In this document: positions 42,501 to 51,468 of the stretch, one piece after another
Layout of the letters: each line of letters begins with the position of its first letter
Position numbering within the stretch: position 1 is the first letter of the stretch
DNA from: an uncultured Devosia sp.
GTDB lineage: Bacteria; Pseudomonadota; Alphaproteobacteria; Rhizobiales; Devosiaceae
Length of the DNA: 64,000 bases
Assembly: GCF_946479885.1 (NCBI RefSeq)
Contig: NZ_CAMLHM010000007.1
Span: forward strand, 41,715-105,714
Direction: 5' to 3'
Translations under genes and position numbers: made by a program
The notes under the pieces: generated by a model
Databases searched by the model: none
The model's input: only the letters and a program-made list of their open reading frames with translations
Told to the model about the DNA's origin: nothing

Positions 42501-43067
42501 ATGCCGAACCAGCAGGACCAGCAGGCTATCGACGGCCTGTTCGATCGCATCGAGGACGTGGCGCGCAACAGCCAGCCGCGCGACCGGGACGCCGAAGGCC
42601 TCATCCAGCAGCGCCTGCGCGAATTCCCGCCGGCGCCCTATTACATGGCCCAGACTATCCTGATCCAGGAAGAGGCCTTGCGGCAGGCACAGGCCCGGAT
42701 CGAGCAACTGGAAGCCAGTCAGCGACCCACTGGCGGCTTTCTCGGCGGCCTTTTTGGCGGCGATGAACCGCCGCCGCCGCGTCGCCCCGCACGCCGGGGA
42801 CCATGGGATCGTGGGCCGCAGGACGACTATGATGCCCGCCGTACTCAAGGCGGCGGCTTCCTGGCGGGCGCGGCTCAGACCGCTATGGGCGTAGCCGGCG
42901 GCGTGCTGCTGGGCAGCGCGATCGCCGGCATGTTCACCGGCGGCGCCCACGCGCAGGAGCACAGCCCTGACGATTCAGCCGATCAACAGGCGGACCAGGA
43001 CCAGGATTTCGATGCCGGTGGCGATGATTTTGACGGCGGCGACTTCGATATCGGCGGCGATTTCTAA
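42501..43067 (+). CDS. DUF2076 family protein
   Basis: 188 residues from ATG 42501. The DUF2076 start is visible (QQAIDGLFDRIEDVA, then FPPAPYYMAQTILIQEEALRQA), followed by a Gly/Pro/Arg-rich middle, one hydrophobic segment (about 128-150), and an Asp/Gly-rich acidic tail (GGDDFDGGDFDIGGDF). Members are often described as periplasmic ligand-binding sensors, but evidence is thin. The acidic repeats could bind a metal. Confidence 0.85.
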   Translation: MPNQQDQQAIDGLFDRIEDVARNSQPRDRDAEGLIQQRLREFPPAPYYMAQTILIQEEALRQAQARIEQLEASQRPTGGFLGGLFGGDEPPPPRRPARRGPWDRGPQDDYDARRTQGGGFLAGAAQTAMGVAGGVLLGSAIAGMFTGGAHAQEHSPDDSADQQADQDQDFDAGGDDFDGGDFDIGGDF

Positions 43068-43152
43068 ACGGCACCTGAACGGGCGCTCCAGCACCCGTTC
43101 AGTCCATCTCGGCCATACCATCCTCATCGCAACGCCAATGAGGGTCATGGCC

Positions 43153-43623
43153 ATGCTCACCACTCGTCAACGCCGCGCCTTGCTGCGCAATTCGCTGGTC
43201 TTTGCCGGCTTCGCCGCCGTTGCAGTCTTGCTGGGCGTGCCGGCCCGGGCATTTGAAGCCCAGCAATTCTACGCAAATGACGAAGGGCAGGTCGAATTCG
43301 TCATGCCCTCGGGCAATATCGGCTGCGTTTACACGCCCGAAGGCGGCACCTCGGTCTACGAGACTTGGGATGGGCTGGCCGAAATCCAGTGCGACCGCGT
43401 GGAGCCGAACTATGTTCGTGCCATTCTTGGCGGCCAGGACGACGGCTATCTGGTCGAGGATGTAGGGGACGCGTCCTGCTGCTCGCTTACCCAGAAATTC
43501 CAGTATGATCACGTCGTGACGCTGGGCCCGTTCCAGTGCCTGTCAGAACGCCGCGGGCTGACCTGCGCCCGTGAAGACGGCCACGGCTTCTTCCTGAGCC
43601 GTGCCCTGGTGCAGGCCAAGTAG
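43153..43623 (+). CDS. Secreted cysteine-rich protein (DUF6636-like)
   Basis: 156 residues from ATG 43153; in-frame ATGs at 43138 and 43147 are alternatives. A basic start (TTRQRRALLR) precedes a signal helix ending near ARA. The mature part contains FVMPSGNIGCVYTPEGG, LAEIQCDR, DASCCSL, GPFQCLSERRGLTCAREDGHGFFLSRAL: a PSGNI-x-C core with paired cysteines like the DUF6636 group of small exported proteins. Function is unknown. Confidence 0.7.
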   Translation: MLTTRQRRALLRNSLVFAGFAAVAVLLGVPARAFEAQQFYANDEGQVEFVMPSGNIGCVYTPEGGTSVYETWDGLAEIQCDRVEPNYVRAILGGQDDGYLVEDVGDASCCSLTQKFQYDHVVTLGPFQCLSERRGLTCAREDGHGFFLSRALVQAK

Positions 43624-43630
43624 ACCGTCT

Positions 43631-44107
43631 TCAGAACGTGCCGGGCGTCCGCTTTTCGTAGAATTCGTTGCCGCCCGCTTCGAGCACGTAATACATGTTG
43701 TTGTAGGGGAAGCGCAGGCCGGCCGTGTGGAAATGCTGGGCATTCTGCACGCCGGGATGGCGCGCGCCGCGCAGCACCTGGTCGGCCACCTGCGAGGCCA
43801 GAACGGCTCCGCTATCGGTCATCTTGCGGGTGAGTACGCCCTGGGCGAACTGGTTTTTCTGCCCGACGACACCGCAGACCGTGTGCGGATAGCGCGGATC
43901 GTTCATGCGGTTCATCACCACAGTACCGACGGCAAGCATGCCTTCCGAGCTCGAGCGGTTGGACTCGAAATACATGGCGCGCATCAGGCATTCCTTCTCG
44001 GAAAGCTGCGCCATGCCGAAATTGAGGCCGAGGAAACTGCAGCCACCCAGACTGGTGGCGGCGACAGCGAGGGCGGCGAAGCGCAGGATGGCTTTGGAAA
44101 GCGCCAT
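43631..44107 (-). CDS. SleB-type cell wall hydrolase (lipoprotein)
   Basis: 158 residues. A lipobox LGGC near residue 23 marks a lipoprotein. The SleB/Hydrolase_2 domain is complete: EKECLMRAMYFES holds the catalytic Glu, then VGTVVMNRMNDPRYPHTVCGVV, QFAQG and the C-terminal AQHFHTAGLRFPYNN. These are lytic transglycosylase-like enzymes that cut peptidoglycan glycan strands. It is separated from the preceding, opposite-strand gene by eight bases. Confidence 0.9.
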   Translation of the reverse strand: MALSKAILRFAALAVAATSLGGCSFLGLNFGMAQLSEKECLMRAMYFESNRSSSEGMLAVGTVVMNRMNDPRYPHTVCGVVGQKNQFAQGVLTRKMTDSGAVLASQVADQVLRGARHPGVQNAQHFHTAGLRFPYNNMYYVLEAGGNEFYEKRTPGTF

Positions 44108-44205
44108 AAGGCATCTCCGGTCTGTTGCAATTGTGCAAGTCAGACCGAAAATGCCTCAACAGACTTAAGGAAAGTCTGAGCCGAACGGTTAACGAAACGG
44201 CAATG

Positions 44206-44538
44206 CTAGTCGCGCGTGAAGATCAGCGCCGAGAGCAGGGCGATGGTGCCCAGCACCACGATGACTGGTACCGGATTTTCCTGGATCGCCTTGCCGGCGA
44301 CCCCAGCCTGGCGATTGACCTGGCGCGCCATGAGGGCGCTGCCGTGGCGGACCTCCTTGGCGAGGGCAGCAGCGCCGTGCTGAAGATCGCTCAGCGAATG
44401 GCCGCCGTAATCGCCCACCGCTTCGGAGATTGTCGCAATCTCCTTGCGCAGGGCGGCGATCTGGTCGAGCAGCGCGTCTGACACGCTGTCGCCGGCATTC
44501 TCGACGGATTTGAGGGCACGTTTTGCTGATGTGGCCAT
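44206..44538 (-). CDS. DUF883/ElaB-like membrane-anchored protein
   Basis: 110 residues from ATG 44538. An amphipathic helical body (about 1-80) is followed by one C-terminal membrane helix (VPVIVVLGTIALLSALIF) and a short RD end. This is the DUF883 layout known from ElaB, YqjD and YgaM, stationary-phase proteins tied to ribosomes or to the inner membrane. The assignment is from layout more than from motifs. It is divergent from the next gene. Confidence 0.7.
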   Translation of the reverse strand: MATSAKRALKSVENAGDSVSDALLDQIAALRKEIATISEAVGDYGGHSLSDLQHGAAALAKEVRHGSALMARQVNRQAGVAGKAIQENPVPVIVVLGTIALLSALIFTRD

Positions 44539-44719
44539 GGCGACGCTCCTTTGTTGGAAAGGTGCTGGCTCAACTCGCCCTGGGCCGGGAAGTTCCGAGC
44601 CAATGGCTGCGAGGCGCGGGTTTCAAGAGCATGCCCGCGGAAATGTGACCGCCTTAACCCTTGGAAAGAAACAGTTTCGACCCCAAATGCAGTTTCACCT
44701 GCCAGAGAAGGGGACACAT

Positions 44720-45046
44720 ATGGCGACCAAGAGCCACGCCCGCCTGAACCGACAGTTCGACCGCCTGCAACGCCGTATCCCAAATTTCGCGGCGCGCATG
44801 CTGGAACGCATTCGTCGCCCCGAGGCGCGCTGGATCCGCATTCCGCTCGGCCTGCTGCTGATCCTGGGGGGCATCTTCAGCTTCCTGCCGGTGCTGGGCA
44901 TCTGGATGCTGCCGCTCGGCCTGCTGCTGCTGGCCCTCGACCTGGTTTTCCTCCAGGGTCCCGTCAATTCGGGCATCGTGCGCGGCACGCGCAAGTGGAG
45001 CACTTGGAGCCGCGCGCGCCGGGACAAGAAGGCCGGTGGCCGCTAG
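44720..45046 (+). CDS. Small membrane protein with PGPGW-like hairpin
   Basis: 108 residues from ATG 44720. A basic N-terminal half (ARLNRQFDRLQRRIP) precedes one hydrophobic hairpin (about 52-83, with ILGGIFSFLPVLGIWMLPLGLLLLALD), then a basic tail. The pattern of Gly-rich helix, LP-x-LG and PLGLLLLA-x-D is like PGPGW-type transmembrane proteins. The stop overlaps the convergent nucleosidase stop. Confidence 0.7.
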   Translation: MATKSHARLNRQFDRLQRRIPNFAARMLERIRRPEARWIRIPLGLLLILGGIFSFLPVLGIWMLPLGLLLLALDLVFLQGPVNSGIVRGTRKWSTWSRARRDKKAGGR

Positions 45047-45627
45047 AGGCTCGCCTCGATCAGGCTGACGGCCCCGGCCAGCTTTTCATCGATGATGTGC
45101 AGATACTGCGTCCAGTCGTTGACATGGGCGAGTTCGGCCGCGCCATCGGAAATGCCGCGCAGCGCCAGCAGGGGGACGCCAAAGGCCTGGCAGGCGCGTA
45201 GGACGGCATAGGTTTCCATGTCCACCATTTCGGCATCGATACCGTCATAAGCGACGCCCGAAACGATATTGGCCCCGGTCGACAGCGTCGCCGTTGGTAT
45301 GCCGGGCAGCGTGAACAGGGGTAATACTGGCGGCAGGTCGAGAAATGGCGTCTGGCCCTTTGGGAAGCCAAGCGGGGACGCATCCATGTCGCGATAGGCG
45401 ACGCTGCTGGCCTGATACAGCCCGCATTGCTCGAGCCTGCGTGATCCGGCCGAACCCAGCGACACGACGAGACGGGGCAGGGCACCGTTGCCTTGGGCCT
45501 GCGCGAGCGCCCGTGTGACGGCGACGGCGGCCTCGACCGGGCCGACGCCCGTCATCACCGGCTTGATCCGGGCGCGCAGGTGCGGGCCATACTCGGCCTC
45601 TGCGGCCATGACATACAGAATGGACAT
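45043..45627 (-). CDS. Nucleoside phosphorylase-family protein, MTA/SAH nucleosidase-like (short)
   Basis: 194 residues from ATG 45627, shorter than the about 230 of E. coli MtnN. Recognisable parts are GVGPVEAAVAV, the SLGSAGS turn (usually GTAG), VDMETYAVLRACQAFGVPLLALRGISDGA with the catalytic-type Met-Glu and Asp. The N-terminal region between the first strand and GVGP is about 25 residues shorter than in MtnN. The family hydrolyses methylthioadenosine or S-adenosylhomocysteine; the exact substrate of this short form is uncertain. Confidence 0.75.
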   Translation of the reverse strand: MSILYVMAAEAEYGPHLRARIKPVMTGVGPVEAAVAVTRALAQAQGNGALPRLVVSLGSAGSRRLEQCGLYQASSVAYRDMDASPLGFPKGQTPFLDLPPVLPLFTLPGIPTATLSTGANIVSGVAYDGIDAEMVDMETYAVLRACQAFGVPLLALRGISDGAAELAHVNDWTQYLHIIDEKLAGAVSLIEASL

Positions 45628-45755
45628 GCCACCGAGGCTAGCATGGCCGGGTGGTTTGCCAAGCGGCTTCGTTACCGGTTCGGTAAGGGGCGTGTGACAA
45701 TCTGATGACGTGAGGCAGCGCCAGAAGGCAGGCTGCGGGACATCAGGGGACCGAA

Positions 45756-46058
45756 GTGCGTTTCGCGGTGATTGAGGGTAGCAGCAGGGAATGGACCGAG
45801 CCAGGACGGCCTGGGTCAGGCCCTGCAACGGGGTCCGTTCTTGTCGAGGATGTCGAAGCCGAAGCTCGCCGCCGTCTGCGAACCTGCCGCATCGATGAGT
45901 GGCGGACCCGCGAGTTCATCACCGGTCGCCCAATGCCGGACGATGTGAGGCATTTCGCCATGCAGGTGGAGTTCGCCGCAACGGCGATTTCCCGCCTCTC
46001 CCCCATCCCGCATGATTTCGACAATGACGTGTACTGGCCCCATCTGATGGGCCACTAG
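45756..46058 (+). CDS. Hypothetical protein, weakly phage-tail-chaperone-like
   Basis: 100 residues from GTG 45756, with GGGGA seven bases upstream. The stretch EAEARRRLRTCRIDEWRTREFITGRPMPDDV and the ending FDNDVYWPHL recall the small C-terminal domain of tail-fibre assembly/XkdW-type proteins (helix, W or D-x-x-x-x-R, P-x-P, WP). No other phage gene is near. It may be a domesticated fragment or an unrelated protein; confidence in the resemblance is low. Confidence 0.5.
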   Translation: MRFAVIEGSSREWTEPGRPGSGPATGSVLVEDVEAEARRRLRTCRIDEWRTREFITGRPMPDDVRHFAMQVEFAATAISRLSPIPHDFDNDVYWPHLMGH

Positions 46059-46083
46059 ACCGGCGCCGTGGCGCCGGGTCGGG

Positions 46084-46254
46084 TTACGCCGCCTTCTTGG
46101 CGCGCGGCGCACGCTTGCGCGGCGGCTTGATGGTCTGGGCGGCTGCCGCGGCGAGTTCAGCCATCGCCTTGAACCAATATTGCTGATCCTGCCCGTGTGG
46201 ACGGCCGTCGGCTTCCCACAATTCATAGGCACGGCGTCTCACCTGATCTTCCAT
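46084..46254 (-). CDS. DUF2934 family small protein
   Basis: 56 residues from ATG 46254, with GAGG seven bases upstream. VRRRAYELWEADGRPHGQDQQYWFKAMAEL is the DUF2934 signature (read in parts), followed by an Ala-rich helix and a Lys/Arg-rich tail that could bind DNA or membrane. The family is common in Hyphomicrobiales and has no known function. The longer frame upstream is not supported. Confidence 0.8.
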   Translation of the reverse strand: MEDQVRRRAYELWEADGRPHGQDQQYWFKAMAELAAAAAQTIKPPRKRAPRAKKAA

Positions 46255-46508
46255 CGGTAACCTCACGCTGACTGGTCGAGCCAGTTTGCATAAACATGGT
46301 TTCCGGAGCGTGAATGGGCGGGGGTGTCGGATTGCCGGGCCTCGGCACGTCCTTGTCCGAACTCGACTTGCCGGCCGGTGTGGCGCACCACATCGATGAC
46401 ACAGTGATGCCGGACGGTGCGGTGAGCCGGAACGGATGCCGCGTGGCACCTTGAAATATTGTAGATTACCAATAGCTTGGCCCGCCTCCGGGCGCATCGG
46501 GTGATTCA

Positions 46509-47861
46509 ATGCTGAAGCCATTTCATCAAATCCTGGCCAACAATCTGCTGGCCAACATCACCAATTTCACGGTGTGGTTCGCGGTGACATTCTGGGTCTA
46601 TCTCGAGACCCGATCGGTCTTTGCCACGGGCATGATCGCCGGCGTCTATCTGGTCCTGACCGCCGCCTTCGGCATCTGGCTGGGCAGCCTGGTCGATCAC
46701 AATGCCAAGAAGCTGGTCATGATGGGCTCCAGCGTGGTGTCGGCCATCTTCTATACCGCCTCGCTCGCCATGGTCTTCCTTGAGCCCGAAGGGGCGTTCG
46801 CCGATCCCTACGGCTGGTACCTCTGGGCCTTCGTTTTCCTGATCATGCTCGGCGTCATAGCCGGCAATATCCGCTCCATAGCGCTGCCGACCCTGGTCAC
46901 CATCCTCATTCCCGAGGACGAGCGCGACAAAGCCAACGGCCTGGTCGGCATGGTCGGTGGCATCGGTTTCCTCACGACGTCGGTCATCTCAGGCTTCCTC
47001 GTCGCCTGGGGCGGCATGCTGGCGACCCTGGTGCTGGCGCTCGTGCTGACGCTACTGGCCTTTGCCCACCTCCATTTCGTCCATATCGACGAAGGCCGGC
47101 CCGCGCCCGTGGAGGGGCAGGAGGCCGAACCCAAGCGCGTCGATCTCAAGGGCACCATCGCCGTGATAGCGGCGGTGCCCGGGCTGTTCGCGCTGATCTT
47201 CTTTGCCAGCTTCAACAACTTCCTGGGTGGCGTGTTCATGGCATTGCTCGATGCCTATGGCCTGTCGCTGGTCTCGGTTCAGGTCTGGGGCCTGCTGTTC
47301 GGCGGCCTGTCCTGCGCCTTCATCGTCAGTGGCATCCTGATCAGCAAGGTTGGGCTAGGCAAGAACCCGCTGCGCACCCTGCTGCTGGTCAATCTCGCCA
47401 CCTGGACAGCCTGCTGCTTCTTCACCGTCCAGCCCTCCATCTGGCTGCTGGCCGGCGGCTGCCTGATCTGGATGTTCCTCGGCCCCTTTGCCGAAGCGGC
47501 CGAACACACGACGCTGCAGAAGGTCGTGCCCCTGGAACGCCAGGGCCGGGTCTTCGGCTTTGCGCAGTCCGTCGAACAATCGGCCTCGCCGCTGACGGCC
47601 TTTCTCATCGGACCGCTGACCCAGTTCGTCGTCATCCCCTTCATGACCGATGGCGCGGGGGCTGATGCCATCGGCGCCTGGTTCGGCACTGGACCGGATC
47701 GTGGCATTGCGCTGGTTTTCACCATTGCAGGCATTATCGGCGTCATCGTCACGCTCATCGCGATGAACTCGCCGCAATATCGCCAGCTCTCTGCCGCCTA
47801 TGCCAATGCGCCCGATGACGACGACACCGATGGCGGTGTCGCCGTCCCCAATCCGGCTTAG
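46509..47861 (+). CDS. Major facilitator superfamily transporter
   Basis: 450 residues with about 12 membrane helices. The first loop carries WLGSLVDHNAKKLVMM, the MFS motif A variant, and the centre has a charged loop (EGRPAPVEGQEAEPKRVD). The C-terminal tail is acidic (PDDDDTDGG). Substrate unknown; exporters of the MFS_3/enterobactin-exporter-like group look similar. It converges on another MFS gene with overlapping stops (TTAG at 47858-47861). Confidence 0.85.
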   Translation: MLKPFHQILANNLLANITNFTVWFAVTFWVYLETRSVFATGMIAGVYLVLTAAFGIWLGSLVDHNAKKLVMMGSSVVSAIFYTASLAMVFLEPEGAFADPYGWYLWAFVFLIMLGVIAGNIRSIALPTLVTILIPEDERDKANGLVGMVGGIGFLTTSVISGFLVAWGGMLATLVLALVLTLLAFAHLHFVHIDEGRPAPVEGQEAEPKRVDLKGTIAVIAAVPGLFALIFFASFNNFLGGVFMALLDAYGLSLVSVQVWGLLFGGLSCAFIVSGILISKVGLGKNPLRTLLLVNLATWTACCFFTVQPSIWLLAGGCLIWMFLGPFAEAAEHTTLQKVVPLERQGRVFGFAQSVEQSASPLTAFLIGPLTQFVVIPFMTDGAGADAIGAWFGTGPDRGIALVFTIAGIIGVIVTLIAMNSPQYRQLSAAYANAPDDDDTDGGVAVPNPA

Positions 47862-49078
47862 GCGGGCTGCAACTGACCAACCTGCGGCAGTGATGGTCGC
47901 GGGAAGGTCAGGGCCACCAGGGCTGCCGCGATGCCGATGGCGGCCGAGCTGACATAGAGCCAGTGGTAGTCGCCGAACGTATCGAAGATCCAGCCGCCGC
48001 CCACCGGGCCAAAAGCCATGCCGATGCTCGAGGTCATGGTGATGCCGCCCAGCACCGTGCCCATCACCCGCGCCGGGAAGTAGTCGCGGGCCAGCACCGC
48101 ATAGAGCGGCATGACGCCGCCATAGGCCAGGCCAAGCACCGCCGCCAGCATGTAGAACTGGGTCAATTCGCCGACATAGATGTACGTGTAGATGCCGACG
48201 GCCTGCAGGACGAGGCCGCCGATGATCACCCGCTTGACCCCCAGCCGGTCACCCAGCACGCCAAAGAGCACGCGGCCGAACAGCCCCGCCAGGCCTTCGA
48301 CGCTATAGATGCTGGCCGCCTGTAGGGCGGTCGCGCCGCAGAGCATGGCGTAGCTCACCGTGTGGAAGATCGGGCCCGAATGGGCACCGCAGCACAGGAA
48401 GAACACAGCCGCCAGCACGATGAATTGCGGCTTGCGCATGACGCTGAGGATCGACGATCCGGCAGACGCCGGCGCCGCAGTCTGAACATCGCCCGTGGCT
48501 GGAGCCGACGTTGCGACCGGAGCCCGGCGGATCAGGAAGCTGGCCGGAGCAATGATGGCCGTGGCGACGATTGCGGTGAGCATCATGGCATTGCGCCAGC
48601 CCTGCATCTCGATCAGCACCGTGGCCAGAGGCGTCATCACCATGGGCGCGACGCCGCCACCCAGCGAGACCAGGGAAACCGCAAGGCTGCGGTTCTTCTC
48701 GAACCACGCCACCGTGGTCGCCATGAGGGGCGCAAAGAACGCGCCGCCCGAGGCCCCGACCAACCCGCCATAGGCAAACTGGAAAACGATCAGGTCACTG
48801 GCGCGGCTGGCGATGAAGAGTCCCAGCCCAAGCATGACCGCGGCGATCAGCACGACGGGCCTTGCCCCGATGCGATCGGTCAGTGTGCCCCAGAGAAAAC
48901 CCGCTACACCCATGACGATGAAACCCACCGTCATGGCGCCAGAAATGCCGGCGCGGGTCCAGCCGGTTTCGTCGGCCATCGGCTGCAGATAGACGGGCAG
49001 GGCGAACATCGACCCCATTGCCACGCAGGTGATCAGCGCACCCGCCGCCACGATCACCCAGCCATACCGGTTTTCCAT
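47858..49078 (-). CDS. Major facilitator superfamily transporter, OxlT/monocarboxylate-like
   Basis: 406 residues from ATG 49078 (GGAG nine bases upstream; a GTG three codons earlier has no site). Twelve membrane helices, GTLTDRIGARPVVL as motif A, and MFSVSLVSLGGGV-type small-residue helices of the oxalate/formate and monocarboxylate antiporter group. A central loop is Ala/Pro/Ser-rich. It probably carries a small carboxylic acid, but this is inference from the subfamily look. Confidence 0.85.
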   Translation of the reverse strand: MENRYGWVIVAAGALITCVAMGSMFALPVYLQPMADETGWTRAGISGAMTVGFIVMGVAGFLWGTLTDRIGARPVVLIAAVMLGLGLFIASRASDLIVFQFAYGGLVGASGGAFFAPLMATTVAWFEKNRSLAVSLVSLGGGVAPMVMTPLATVLIEMQGWRNAMMLTAIVATAIIAPASFLIRRAPVATSAPATGDVQTAAPASAGSSILSVMRKPQFIVLAAVFFLCCGAHSGPIFHTVSYAMLCGATALQAASIYSVEGLAGLFGRVLFGVLGDRLGVKRVIIGGLVLQAVGIYTYIYVGELTQFYMLAAVLGLAYGGVMPLYAVLARDYFPARVMGTVLGGITMTSSIGMAFGPVGGGWIFDTFGDYHWLYVSSAAIGIAAALVALTFPRPSLPQVGQLQPA

Positions 49079-49227
49079 TTTCCCCACTCCTTGATGCGTT
49101 GCACACTATAGACGGATGCCAGGTGGGCATATCGACAGTGCGGGAGTAACATTTCTGGCGCGATGTGGCCGGCTCGGCAATCGCATCGCGCCGTTGTACC
49201 TTTCCCACTCCTGGTGCTTTTCTCGCC

Positions 49228-49815
49228 ATGTGCAATGACTATGAACAGCATGTGAGCCGCGCCGACTACCAGAAGGCAATTGCCGCGCTGGAGCTGGCGG
49301 GCGCCGATAGCGACGACGCGGCATTGCTGCCGGCCGACGATATCCGCATCGGCGATAGTGGTCCCGTGCTGCGGGCCCAGGGCAATGGCGTCGAGCTGGT
49401 GACCATGCGGTTCGGCTTTCCGCCGCCGCGTCCGAAGGCCGGGCCAATCTTCAACTTCAAGTCAGACGGCCGCAGCTTCGCCGATAGTCGCCGCTGCGTG
49501 ATTGTGCTGTCGGGATTCTTCGAGTTCACCGGCAACAAGTATCCCAAGACCAAGCATCGCTTCGCGCTCAAGGACTCCCCCGTCATGGGCATTGCCGGCC
49601 TCTGGAGCGAGGATAGCGACGGCGCACTGAGCTTCACCATGCTGACCACGGCGCCCGGGCCCGATATCGCGCCGATCCATGACCGGCAGGTTTGCGTCCT
49701 CAAGCCGGAGGATTGGGCCGCGTGGTTGTTCCTGACGCGGCCTGAAGAAGACCTGTTGCGGCCCTTGCCGGCGGGAACGCTGGTGGTCGAGGTCGTCCGC
49801 GAGGGGAAAGACTAG
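49228..49815 (+). CDS. SRAP-family (YedK/HMCES) abasic-site protein
   Basis: 195 residues from ATG 49228, which places the catalytic Cys at position 2 (MCNDYEQHV; most family members start MCGR). SRAP proteins form a covalent thiazolidine link to abasic sites in single-stranded DNA. The rest of the site is present: FNFKSDGRSFADSRRCVI, GFFEF with the Glu, and APIHDRQVCVL with the His. It is divergent from the MFS gene. Confidence 0.93.
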   Translation: MCNDYEQHVSRADYQKAIAALELAGADSDDAALLPADDIRIGDSGPVLRAQGNGVELVTMRFGFPPPRPKAGPIFNFKSDGRSFADSRRCVIVLSGFFEFTGNKYPKTKHRFALKDSPVMGIAGLWSEDSDGALSFTMLTTAPGPDIAPIHDRQVCVLKPEDWAAWLFLTRPEEDLLRPLPAGTLVVEVVREGKD

Positions 49816-49872
49816 CGGTCACATTCGCGTCGGCGCGTTGCGATGGTTGCGCCGGCAGCCTATCTGGACAGC

Positions 49873-50493
49873 ATGACCAAGCCCTCCACAGACCAGGATG
49901 AAACCAGGCTCAGCCAGGAGTGGACGCTGCCGGCTGCGGCCACGCTCGGTTCATCGGTCCGCGCCCGCGGCCTGCTGCTTGAGATCCGTGCCCGCATGCC
50001 TGTCAGCATGCGCAAGGCGCTCGACCTCAAAGCGGGTGTGCTCACCCTGCGCTTGCCGGAAAGCGCCGCAACCGAATTCGCCGCGGCCACGACAATTGTC
50101 GCCAGCACCCTCGATGGTATCGAGGACCTGCCGGTGATCCCGCGCGAAATCGAGGATATCCTGGCCATCAAGACCTCCGAACGGCATCGCTGGCTCAAGG
50201 ATGGCCGTCTGCCCAGCGCCGGGACGCGCACCGTCAAGCTGCGCGGGCGGGCGCGAAAGATCACCTTCCACGTCTTCGACCCGCGCCTGGTGGAGGAGCT
50301 GCTCGAGGGCGGCCAGATCGACGACTGGCGCGAACAGGACGCCGAAACTGCGCGCGAGAACCGGCGCCGTGCGGCCTGGAACCGGCGGCTGGCCCGGGCG
50401 AGCAAGAGCGAGAAGGCGGTACCGGACGGGGACGCGGAGCGCGTGCAACTGGTGGGCTGGGCCGAGTTCGAGCGCGACGGACTGCTGCGCTGA
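49873..50493 (+). CDS. Hypothetical protein
   Basis: 206 residues from ATG 49873 (an in-frame ATG at 49843 is possible). Soluble, Arg-rich; a repeat-free alpha/beta-like first half with RTVKLRGRARKITFHVFDPRLVEELLEGG near 125-150 and a basic helical region (RENRRRAAWNRRLARASKSEK) near the end. No family recognised. The basic helix could bind nucleic acid. Confidence 0.7.
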   Translation: MTKPSTDQDETRLSQEWTLPAAATLGSSVRARGLLLEIRARMPVSMRKALDLKAGVLTLRLPESAATEFAAATTIVASTLDGIEDLPVIPREIEDILAIKTSERHRWLKDGRLPSAGTRTVKLRGRARKITFHVFDPRLVEELLEGGQIDDWREQDAETARENRRRAAWNRRLARASKSEKAVPDGDAERVQLVGWAEFERDGLLR

Positions 50494-50596
50494 GGTCGAA
50501 CGCACTACCGGGCGACCAGACCCCTGTCCGTGCCGACAGCCCCATTGCATCCCGGACCAGGCCCGGCACAAATAGCGCATTGGCAGGGCATGGGAG

Positions 50597-51439
50597 GTGG
50601 GCTTGGCCGGCTGGTCGTCCTGGATAGTTCCGGCTGCTCTCTGGCTGGCCTTCATGGCCTCAGGCTACCTCTATCTGGGCCTGGCGCCGCTTGATCCACA
50701 CAATCCCGCGCGCCTGCCGGGCCCGATCGCCAGGGCCGCGTGGTCGGCGGTGGCGGCGACGGCAATGGTCATGGCGCCGCTCTATACCGGCACGCTGGCC
50801 CTGTTCCTGGCATCGTTGGCCATCGGTATCATCCTGTCGCCGGGGTTGAACGATCCGCAGCACCAGCGACGTGATGAAAACCCGTCCGCAACTGGGCGCT
50901 GGCTTGCCTCGATTTTCGACAAACTCGCCGGCGGCATGTTGGTCAAGCTCCTGGCCCTGGTCGTTGGCTGGGCAACCTCGCTCTTGGTCGGCCCCTGGTG
51001 GCTACTGGCGCTCGCGGCCATTGCCACATTCAGCATCATGGGCCGCGTCGGCGCGCTGCTGGCCCGCGGAGGCGATCCCGACGAAATCCGGCGCGACCTT
51101 GTGGAGGCGCTCGGTGGCCAGATACCGGCAACGCCGGAGACGATGTCGCCGCGCGATCTGGTTGTCCTCGCGACCAGCCCGGAACGGGAAATATTCAAGA
51201 ACTTTCAGCCGCGCGAGACAGCCGAAAAGGTGGCGCTGCTGCGCCGCAAGCTGATCGCCCTCCGGCTCTACGATCGCGAAATCATGCAGCGGCGCGTGCT
51301 TTGGACGGTCGCGGCGCTGATCGTCTGGACGAGCCTCGCGGCCAGTCTGCTTTCGGCATTCCCGCTGGGCGTCGACGCGACGAACTATGCCGGAGCCCTG
51401 GGGCTGTTGCTGGGCGCGCTTGTCGGTGCGGTTGTCTGA
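50597..51439 (+). CDS. Hypothetical membrane protein
   Basis: 280 residues; GTG 50597 or TTG 50603 are both plausible starts. About five or six membrane helices, with a large soluble domain (about 155-235: GGDPDEIRRDLVEALGG, FQPRETAEKVALLRRKLIAL) between the third and the last pair. No family recognised. Confidence 0.65.
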   Translation: MGLAGWSSWIVPAALWLAFMASGYLYLGLAPLDPHNPARLPGPIARAAWSAVAATAMVMAPLYTGTLALFLASLAIGIILSPGLNDPQHQRRDENPSATGRWLASIFDKLAGGMLVKLLALVVGWATSLLVGPWWLLALAAIATFSIMGRVGALLARGGDPDEIRRDLVEALGGQIPATPETMSPRDLVVLATSPEREIFKNFQPRETAEKVALLRRKLIALRLYDREIMQRRVLWTVAALIVWTSLAASLLSAFPLGVDATNYAGALGLLLGALVGAVV

Positions 51440-51468
51440 CAGGCCTTGGCGGGACCAGCGGCCCTGGC

